A stretch of 62,136 nt of DNA, taken from positions 1-62,136 of IMG/VR virus record IMGVR_UViG_3300030090_003965. The stretch is one strand, 5' to 3'. A program made the position numbers and the translations under genes. Below are positions 56,749 to 62,136 of the stretch, one piece after another (positions within the stretch are counted from its first letter, which is position 1; each line of letters starts with the position of its first letter). This DNA is from a virus. The notes beneath the pieces are model-generated. The model was given only the letters and a program-made list of their open reading frames with translations. It was not told the DNA's origin and ran no database searches.

Positions 56749-58348
56749 ATTGTTTACCGTTTTCTAAGTCTCGCATCATACCGTACATACGTGCTGCGCC
56801 TTTTCGTCGATCGCCATTTCCAGCCTTTTCAACGGCCTTAGCTGTAAATACAAATTCACCATCACTTAGCATAGCTGGTACGCTATCGGTGGTGGGGCCT
56901 CCGGGACCGACTATTTCGCCCCCACTGGCGGCAGCCACTACTTGTCCCTGTTGAAACAACGGATTCTGTAACGCAGGGAACATATACGGCCTGTATCCCA
57001 TACTGGCGGGCGCGGGCGGTACGTCTTCTACTAGAAAAGGCCGTGGTGCTTGGTACTGTGCTAACGCACTATGAGCAGCACTCGGCACAAAATCTTGTAC
57101 ATTAAAACCGTAACGGGCAGGGTCTTGTTGTAACAGATCTACCCCTGTGGTTTGTTTTTTCATAAGGTTTTGTGCGGAAGGCTTTGGTTTGTCTTCTTCG
57201 GCAGCGGCACCTAGGTAACTAAGGGCTGCAAGGCCCCCGCTAATCTTAGCGGCTGTGGGGAGTTGGTCTACATAACGGCCTATACCCGCCATGGACTCAG
57301 GTAGTTTAGATTCTAAAAATCCCACCTCCGGCGGAGGTGCTGTTGTTGTTGCTTTAACAATTTCTGCCTCCGATAACGTTCCTATACCTTGTAATCGTTC
57401 GCGTTTACTAATGTTTATTACAGTGCCATCATCTAGCGTAACGAGCTGGTCGGTTGGGAGTGTATCAGTCAGGTTTCCAGTTGGTATTGGTGCCACAGCA
57501 GAGGTTTGTAGGTTCGGAAGCCCACTAACAGCCGAAAGTGCCTTTTCTGTTGCGGCGGCGTTTCTGGCTGCTGCCGCAGACTGAGGCAGGTTTTGATACT
57601 GCGAAAGCCCACTAAGTGCCTTTTGTGTTACGGCGGCGTTTCTGGCTAATGCTCCAGATGCGCCAGTAGGTATCGAAGTCATCGTACGGGGAGTAACAAG
57701 TGCGCTTTGGCCCCCTTGTAAGGCTGTTGTTGTTGAGCCTAGGTTGCTGTAGGTACCTGTGCCTGTGCCTGTGCCTGTGCCTGTACGTGCGCCTCCAAAA
57801 TGCGCACCAGCAGCCGCTAATGCAGCAGCCTTTAGGGCGTCTTCGGTAGAATACCCCGCTGCCTTGGCTCCTGTGCCTGCGCCCACAGCAGACCCAATAG
57901 TAGAACCCCACCCCGCACCGGCTCCTCCCATTAGGTTGTAGCCTATTACTGCGCCTATAACGGGCAGGGCTTTCTTTATGAGCTTACCTACTTTTTTAAG
58001 GGTTTTTTTAAAAAAGAATTCGGGTTGTCCCGTAATAGGGTTAATACTGTTAAGCTCATTGCCCACTATGTAACGCTCGGGTTCAAGGCCGAGTTCTTCC
58101 ATCTGGGTAAAGAGCATTTTCTTAAGTCGTGGGTTGTTTTCCAGTACTTCCATGGGGAGTACGGTTTCGCCTTCGGCGGCGTGTATGATGTAAGTGTCGC
58201 CTTCGCGACCGAACTCAGCCAACATTTCCGCTTGCTTGGGCAAGCTGGCTATGCCAGTGGTGGGCACCATTTCTTCTTCCACTACGCGGTAAGGCAAGCT
58301 GGCTATACCCTGTGGTTGTGCGGCTAGGCTTTCTAGACCCCCTTGCAT
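56741..58348 (-). CDS. virion protein with membrane-active segment
   Basis: 535 aa. The conserved block AEGETVLPMEVLENNPRLKKMLFTQMEELGLEPERYIVGNELNSINPITGQPEFF (residues 57-112) is typical of marine phages. A basic amphipathic helix (KKTLKKVGKLIKKALPVIGAVIG) and Gly/Ala-rich stretch follow. The C-terminus has TTDSVPAMLSDGEFVFTAKAVEKAG, a motif of phage tail proteins. A TG/GTGCCT microsatellite codes for (GT)5 at 57760-57785. It overlaps the next gene by eight bases. Suggested role in DNA ejection. Confidence 0.65.
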   Translation of the reverse strand: MQGGLESLAAQPQGIASLPYRVVEEEMVPTTGIASLPKQAEMLAEFGREGDTYIIHAAEGETVLPMEVLENNPRLKKMLFTQMEELGLEPERYIVGNELNSINPITGQPEFFFKKTLKKVGKLIKKALPVIGAVIGYNLMGGAGAGWGSTIGSAVGAGTGAKAAGYSTEDALKAAALAAAGAHFGGARTGTGTGTGTGTYSNLGSTTTALQGGQSALVTPRTMTSIPTGASGALARNAAVTQKALSGLSQYQNLPQSAAAARNAAATEKALSAVSGLPNLQTSAVAPIPTGNLTDTLPTDQLVTLDDGTVINISKRERLQGIGTLSEAEIVKATTTAPPPEVGFLESKLPESMAGIGRYVDQLPTAAKISGGLAALSYLGAAAEEDKPKPSAQNLMKKQTTGVDLLQQDPARYGFNVQDFVPSAAHSALAQYQAPRPFLVEDVPPAPASMGYRPYMFPALQNPLFQQGQVVAAASGGEIVGPGGPTTDSVPAMLSDGEFVFTAKAVEKAGNGDRRKGAARMYGMMRDLENGKQYG

Positions 58349-58444
58349 GAAGACTCCTCTTTATTGAGATCAAACACACGCAGGGTTGCGAACCACTGTG
58401 CTACGCTGGAGAATATAATATATGGGTATTTCATAGTTGGCAAT

Positions 58445-58741
58445 TTAAGATATCGTCACAGTTACACTACCCACACTAACCGTTGCCTCATTACCGCGGG
58501 GATGTGGCTTATTAAGCGCAGTAAGTTTGGCGTAGTTGTCGTGGTTAAAAAGAGCTCCGGTTTCTAAACCTTGGTCATCGGTTTGCAGAGCAGTAAAAAC
58601 AAAAGCGGTGGCACGGCCTTCTCCGGGGTTCTGCGTTTGCTGTAAAAATACACTAAAAGCCCGCACTATTTCCGCTAGGTAACGGGCCGAGTACTCCTCG
58701 GGCGGTACAGGAAAGTCCGGTTGTACAAGGTTACGCGACAT
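58445..58741 (-). CDS. small virion-associated protein
   Basis: 98 aa. YSARYLAEIVRAFSVFLQQTQNPGEGRATAFVFTALQT, a helix-then-strand protein common beside the tail stabilisation gene in marine phages. Its start overlaps the stop of 58741-60639 by one base. The 96 bases to the next gene (58349-58444) hold only a partial tRNA-like stretch, see rejected list. Confidence 0.55.
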   Translation of the reverse strand: MSRNLVQPDFPVPPEEYSARYLAEIVRAFSVFLQQTQNPGEGRATAFVFTALQTDDQGLETGALFNHDNYAKLTALNKPHPRGNEATVSVGSVTVTIS

Positions 58742-60639
58742 TACCGCCTGCCATCCGGTCTAACGTCTACACGAGGGCTTCCAAGCCGCCATTGGGTTTC
58801 GGTACCAGTGGTGCCTACCCTTAGTGCAAAAGACCGCCCTCTGAGCCGTACATGCACCTGTGTGGTGTATTGTTCTACGGTGGTAGTGGTACCGGCTACA
58901 GAGCGAGTTATGGTGCTGTCGGTGGTGGTGTCGTAGTTACCTCCGGGAAAATCCCTTGTTTTTAACGTAAACGTAGCCGTGGGAGATGCCGCTGTTGACC
59001 CGTCAAAGGTAATATCCGGTATTAACCGCCGAATAAAAGCGTAGTTGTCGCCTTCGCCTATGTCTATCTGACTAGACTCAATATACGACGTAATAGCCCC
59101 CGCGGGGCTGCTGCTGCCATCATCCATGCCTTTTTCTTGGTTATACAGGTAGTTATCGGTGGCGGCGGCTATGGGGTAGCGGTTAATGCCTCGGTCAAGC
59201 CATGCGGTACGTGCCAAGGTACCTATAGACCATGCCTGCTCCTCGTAGTTGTAGATTACGTAGCGGTCGTTTTCGGTAGAATCGGCACTGGGGTAAAACC
59301 ACCAGATTTCACCAAAAGAACTGTTTAGCGCAGCAAAGGCTTTTTCCTTTTGTTGTAGGTTAAAGTCGTTAAATACATAGGAACGCACCGTACACGGCAG
59401 CTTTTGTACTCTACCGTCATAAACGTAAAAGTCCTCTAGCCCCATCCAAAAAACAATATCTGCCGTGGCTTTTGCCGCCTGTGGAGACATAATGGTGATG
59501 TTATTTGAAATCTGGTTAATTCCAAACGTAAACGGTGGTCCCAAAAACTGCATGGCATGTAACGAAACATCCGTGAACACCAGAATCTGTTGCCGTGTTT
59601 CTACGGCGCATATAATTTCCGACCCCGACCCCAACCTGAATCCGCCTGCGGTATTGTTGGCGGTGCTTATCCAAGTGGTAGCACTCTCTTGGTGGCTAAA
59701 ACGTATCATTAAGGGGTCTTGTGTGCCTATGGCGTCTTCGGGGTCACAGCCAAAAGCCACTATGTGGCGGTCGCGGTCACTTACTAGGACTTGCTTTGCT
59801 AGTGTAGGGGCTTTACCGTCTGCGCCGGTTAGGTCGCTAAGAGCAACAGCACGTGAATACGTAGCAGCTTGGGCACTGGTGTCCCAGTAGTAAATGTTAC
59901 CATCACGTATGTTCATAATAAGGTCTTCGCCAAAATTATCATGGCTCCATAAACGCAGTATCATAGAGATGTCGGCAATAGACGCTGCCGAATTCCATGT
60001 ACCACGGCCCCATGTGCTTGCTCCCCAACCAGTACCCAGTACGGTGGTGTCTAAACCGGTGTTTACCTGATACTTACCCACTACACTGCCGCCTCCGTTG
60101 CCAGAGTCACTACTGTTGGCGGTAACGGTATCGCCGCTGGTGTCTTTTGCAGTAAAGGTATAGGTGTTTACACTGGGCACACTAGCTACTTGGTATTCTT
60201 GGTTCAGCACGTCAGCGGTAATCAACCCACCAAGCGTTGCTGCGCCGCTAAAGGTTACAAAGTCATTAACTACGCAGTCGTGGTTAGTATCGGTTGCGGT
60301 AATAGTGCTAGACCCATTAGTAGCGGCAAAAGTAACATCCCCCGCGGTAGTAGTGGCACGTAAAGGGGTAACGTCATTGTAGCTATCGCCTTCTTTTATG
60401 TAGTACTTAAGGTGTGTGCCTACGCCCATACGCAGGGTGCCATTTAGGGAATCCCAAGCGTGTAGTCCACGGCAAGTACCTAAAAAAGTGTTAGAGGTGT
60501 TCTTTTCCCAACCACCGATTTTTTCCGGTACACCAAAACGGAACCTTATCTTTTCAGCAACAAACCAGCCTCCTTCGTTGGTGTAGGAAGTGGTTTCTCT
60601 ATTTATCCCGGGACGGAACTGTAGTTTTTGTAAAGGCAT
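58741..60639 (-). CDS. tail tubular/stabilisation protein (gp10-like)
   Basis: 632 aa. LQFRPGINRETTSYTNEGGWFVAEKIRFRFGVPEKIGGWEK is the diagnostic N-terminus of a marine phage tail protein with a beta-propeller body, similar in place to P22 gp10 or T7 gp12. Repeated Trp/Tyr strands follow (VDWxx; FYVYDGRVQKLPC; YVIYNYEEQAWSIGTLA). Likely forms the tail nozzle. Confidence 0.7.
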   Translation of the reverse strand: MPLQKLQFRPGINRETTSYTNEGGWFVAEKIRFRFGVPEKIGGWEKNTSNTFLGTCRGLHAWDSLNGTLRMGVGTHLKYYIKEGDSYNDVTPLRATTTAGDVTFAATNGSSTITATDTNHDCVVNDFVTFSGAATLGGLITADVLNQEYQVASVPSVNTYTFTAKDTSGDTVTANSSDSGNGGGSVVGKYQVNTGLDTTVLGTGWGASTWGRGTWNSAASIADISMILRLWSHDNFGEDLIMNIRDGNIYYWDTSAQAATYSRAVALSDLTGADGKAPTLAKQVLVSDRDRHIVAFGCDPEDAIGTQDPLMIRFSHQESATTWISTANNTAGGFRLGSGSEIICAVETRQQILVFTDVSLHAMQFLGPPFTFGINQISNNITIMSPQAAKATADIVFWMGLEDFYVYDGRVQKLPCTVRSYVFNDFNLQQKEKAFAALNSSFGEIWWFYPSADSTENDRYVIYNYEEQAWSIGTLARTAWLDRGINRYPIAAATDNYLYNQEKGMDDGSSSPAGAITSYIESSQIDIGEGDNYAFIRRLIPDITFDGSTAASPTATFTLKTRDFPGGNYDTTTDSTITRSVAGTTTTVEQYTTQVHVRLRGRSFALRVGTTGTETQWRLGSPRVDVRPDGRR

Positions 60640-60643
60640 ATAA

Positions 60644-60880
60644 TCACATTAACACGCCAACTATATGGGTAATGGCAGTGGCAAGTACTGTACCCACCAC
60701 TAACCAAGCCAGTTTTTCCCATCTAGCTGAATGGCCGTTAACCGTAACCCGCAGGGCTTTAAGCTCGTACATGGCCTCTGTCCAACGTTTTCCACATTCT
60801 TCTTCGTGGAGTTCTATTTTTTGTAAGGCTTGTAGTGCTGTTTGCATTGCGGGGTCGTTTTGAACGGTTCTTCTCTTCAT
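60644..60880 (-). CDS. XhlA-like small membrane protein
   Basis: 78 aa. A helical N-terminus (ALQKIELHEEECGKRW), a short Arg/Ser link, then one C-terminal TM helix (KLAWLVVGTVLATAITHIVGVLM). This layout fits XhlA/holin-accessory proteins. May help lysis with the holin at 9340-9726 or anchor virion proteins. Overlaps the next gene by four bases. Confidence 0.6.
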   Translation of the reverse strand: MKRRTVQNDPAMQTALQALQKIELHEEECGKRWTEAMYELKALRVTVNGHSARWEKLAWLVVGTVLATAITHIVGVLM

Positions 60881-61038
60881 TTTCTACGTCGTTTAACTGT
60901 TTTAGTTGTGTAGGCTTCATTGCGGTCGGGAGTAGTGGGGTCATCCGCTTTGTACTTACCCTGCTTGTTTCTAGCTCGTACGGTGATTTCTTCTCTCCGT
61001 AATACCACCCTGTTAAACCACTTACTGAACGGTACCAT
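60877..61038 (-). CDS. small basic hypothetical protein
   Basis: 53 aa from ATG 61038 with GGAGG nine bases upstream; longer ORF start at 61065 lacks a site. Very basic (VVLRREEITVRARNKQGKYK ... KRRRK). Overlaps both neighbours. Function unknown. Confidence 0.5.
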   Translation of the reverse strand: MVPFSKWFNRVVLRREEITVRARNKQGKYKADDPTTPDRNEAYTTKTVKRRRK

Positions 61039-61732
61039 CTTTATCAACCTCCACTTTCCAAACATTTAAGTTAGCGGCTACAGTGCGGCGTTCGCCTTCG
61101 CCCTTAAAGGGGTAGACCATGTGCTGTAACCAACTAGGAAACATATAGAGCTTACCGACCTGCGGCTGCAACGATGTGGACTGTGGGGGCCGTAACCGCT
61201 CCACATCCATAAGAGAGTTTCTGCCGTACTGAAATGCCAGATAGCCGTCACAAGCTCCACTGGAGTTGTAAAGGCTGTAGTTTGGTGTGCCTGCTGTAGG
61301 CTGATCCAGTATCTGCTGCGGAACCTTAGTCCAGCAGGTTACTGAAATCCCCATAATGGTTTTAGTGCCGTGGTCATGGATAGGATTGTAGTCACCCTCA
61401 AAGCTATGAACTGACCACAACTCATCAACCTCAACCTTGCGTGTTCCTGCCAAGATGTTTGCAGTCTGCTGGCTAAAGTGCTTGATATACTCGATACCAA
61501 GGCCACAGATAAGATCAGAAAATTCCTTTAACTCAGGAGATTCGTGATTCATCGTCAGTTGCTGACCATGCTGAATCTGTCCTACCAGAGTCCCGGCATG
61601 AGATCGACGTTCTTCGCTCTCAAGCAGTTCGTCCAGATAGCCATTCAGACCATCAACCATCTCTGGCGGCAGATTCGTTTCCAGCATATACGCCGCAGGC
61701 AGTGTCCAGTTCTGAAATTGAATTTCTGGCAT
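61022..61732 (-). CDS. 2-oxoglutarate/Fe(II) oxygenase
   Basis: 236 aa. HSFEGDYNPIHDHGTKTIMGISVTCW (first iron His and Asp), LYMFPSWLQHMVYPFKGEGERRTVAANLNV (second His, 2OG-binding Arg) match the 2OG-FeII_Oxy_5 family, common in marine phages. Targets unknown; possibly virion proteins, lipids or modified DNA bases. It lies in the tail block. Confidence 0.8.
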   Translation of the reverse strand: MPEIQFQNWTLPAAYMLETNLPPEMVDGLNGYLDELLESEERRSHAGTLVGQIQHGQQLTMNHESPELKEFSDLICGLGIEYIKHFSQQTANILAGTRKVEVDELWSVHSFEGDYNPIHDHGTKTIMGISVTCWTKVPQQILDQPTAGTPNYSLYNSSGACDGYLAFQYGRNSLMDVERLRPPQSTSLQPQVGKLYMFPSWLQHMVYPFKGEGERRTVAANLNVWKVEVDKDGTVQ

Positions 61733-62064
61733 TAGCTTGGAATCGTATAACTGTTATCAGGCACAGGATTGGATGGCGGATTAGTAATTACACTATCTAC
61801 CTGACTAGCGAATATCGCATCCCACTTGGCTGTCGGACAAATTCCTTCAAGCTCGCTCTTAGTCCAAGAACCTTTAGCTTTCTTGGAAAACACTGTAGCT
61901 CCAGAAAGAGGGTCTACACTTTCTACTGTAGTCGAAAAAGTAGAGACATAATGAGTTGCATCACCTTCTGAGTCATTCTCATACCTCATCACCAAATCCC
62001 ACCTGTGAACCTTGCTCGACTTAACGTACGGCACGGCCTTAGTGAGTGTTTTCGTTACTGCCAT
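61732..62064 (-). CDS. hypothetical virion-region protein
   Basis: 110 aa, beta-predicted (HRWDLVMRYENDSEGDATHYVSTF), with KAKGSWTKSELEGICPTAKWDAIF near the C-terminus. AAGGAGAGTAAG before ATG 62064 overlaps the stop of the partial upstream gene. No known family. It follows the fibre gene. Confidence 0.55.
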   Translation of the reverse strand: MAVTKTLTKAVPYVKSSKVHRWDLVMRYENDSEGDATHYVSTFSTTVESVDPLSGATVFSKKAKGSWTKSELEGICPTAKWDAIFASQVDSVITNPPSNPVPDNSYTIPS

Positions 62065-62065
62065 C

Positions 62066-62136
62066 TTACTCTCCTTGGCATTTACATTTAGGCTGCGCTT
62101 TCAATTCCTCTACTTCAGCAGACAGTTCTTGAACTG
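62066..62136 (-). CDS. C-terminal end of a fibre-like protein (runs off the right edge)
   Basis: The last 22 codons read VQELSAEVEELKAQPKCKCQ then GE and TAA at 62066. A heptad coiled coil of this form (xxQELxAEVxxLxxx) is the usual end of S74 chaperone-containing tail fibres. It may be the missing end of the gene starting at 758, but direct joining of the window ends gives an early stop, so sequence is missing between them or they are different genes. Confidence 0.55.
   Translation of the reverse strand, partial: VQELSAEVEELKAQPKCKCQGE

Noticed and set aside
57755-57790. TG/CC-rich microsatellite in 56741-58348 as regulatory repeat
   Set aside because: It is in frame and codes for a Gly-Thr run; ordinary slippage repeat inside a virion gene.
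58384-58425. tRNA-like stretch (GTAGCACAGTGGTTCGCAACC on the minus strand)
   Set aside because: It has a D-arm-like part, but no anticodon arm, T-arm or acceptor stem closes around it, and the 3' side runs into a coding gene.
24961-61812. Recurring TACCTGACTA string (24961, 27643, 45358, 61799)
   Set aside because: Two copies belong to the promoter family already listed; the copies at 24961 and 61799 are inside or at ends of genes and are likely chance.
1-62136. CRISPR array, insertion sequence, integrase or tRNA cluster
   Set aside because: No regularly spaced direct repeats, no DDE or Tyr/Ser recombinase motif and no full tRNA seen on either strand.

Overview
The window looks like a nearly complete genome of a lytic, tailed double-stranded DNA phage of a Gram-negative, probably aquatic, bacterium. 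Visible hallmarks are both terminase subunits, portal, scaffold, major capsid protein, holin, endolysin, a family A DNA polymerase and a large virion gene block. I see no integrase, lysogeny repressor or tRNA gene. The short-tail-type adaptor and stabilisation proteins, several very large virion proteins and the absence of an obvious tape measure or sheath favour a podovirus-like particle (inference). Both window ends lie in minus-strand partial genes that look like the N- and C-terminal parts of tail fibre protein(s), so the two ends are probably close neighbours in the real genome. Only one gene, a SNF2-type helicase at 46948-48387, is on the plus strand.

Layout in the direction of transcription (high to low coordinates). 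(1) 46.7-35 kb: replication and nucleotide metabolism. It holds a GT-B glycosyltransferase, an ssDNA-binding-like protein, an archaeo-eukaryotic-type primase, a UvrD-like helicase, a 5-hydroxymethyl-dU DNA kinase-type helical protein, a ThyA-family enzyme, DNA polymerase A (Leu at the position of E. coli Phe762), an HD phosphohydrolase and a GH108 endolysin. (2) 34.4-21.3 kb: about 30 small genes, mostly unknown, many preceded by their own sigma70-like promoter. These promoters share TTGnnn, a 17-bp spacer that is often palindromic, TAYACT, and a downstream AAGGGTAAGT. Several are paralogous families or zinc-finger proteins. Small terminase and a PD-(D/E)XK nuclease are here. (3) 20.9-0 kb: late operon of large terminase, portal, the curli-like module, holin, GroES-like co-chaperonin, scaffold, capsid and adaptor/tail proteins. 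(4) 62-48.4 kb: more virion genes, reading toward 48 kb, ending in a Staphylococcus-nuclease-like enzyme convergent with the helicase.

The most striking part is 9.7-15.9 kb. Between portal and scaffold the phage carries an overlapping gene run: two small paralogous membrane proteins, CsgF, CsgG, a curlin-repeat protein, a FecR-domain protein, a second curlin-repeat protein, and a CHASE2-class III adenylate cyclase with intact catalytic residues, followed by the holin. This is a curli-type amyloid secretion system plus an envelope-sensing cAMP synthase, placed in the late transcription unit of a phage. It could form a surface amyloid, an outer-membrane channel used at release, or a superinfection or host-aggregation device; the sequence does not decide which. 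A second system worth attention is a predicted thymine hypermodification set whose key gene has its conserved N-terminus hidden behind a non-standard ATC start.
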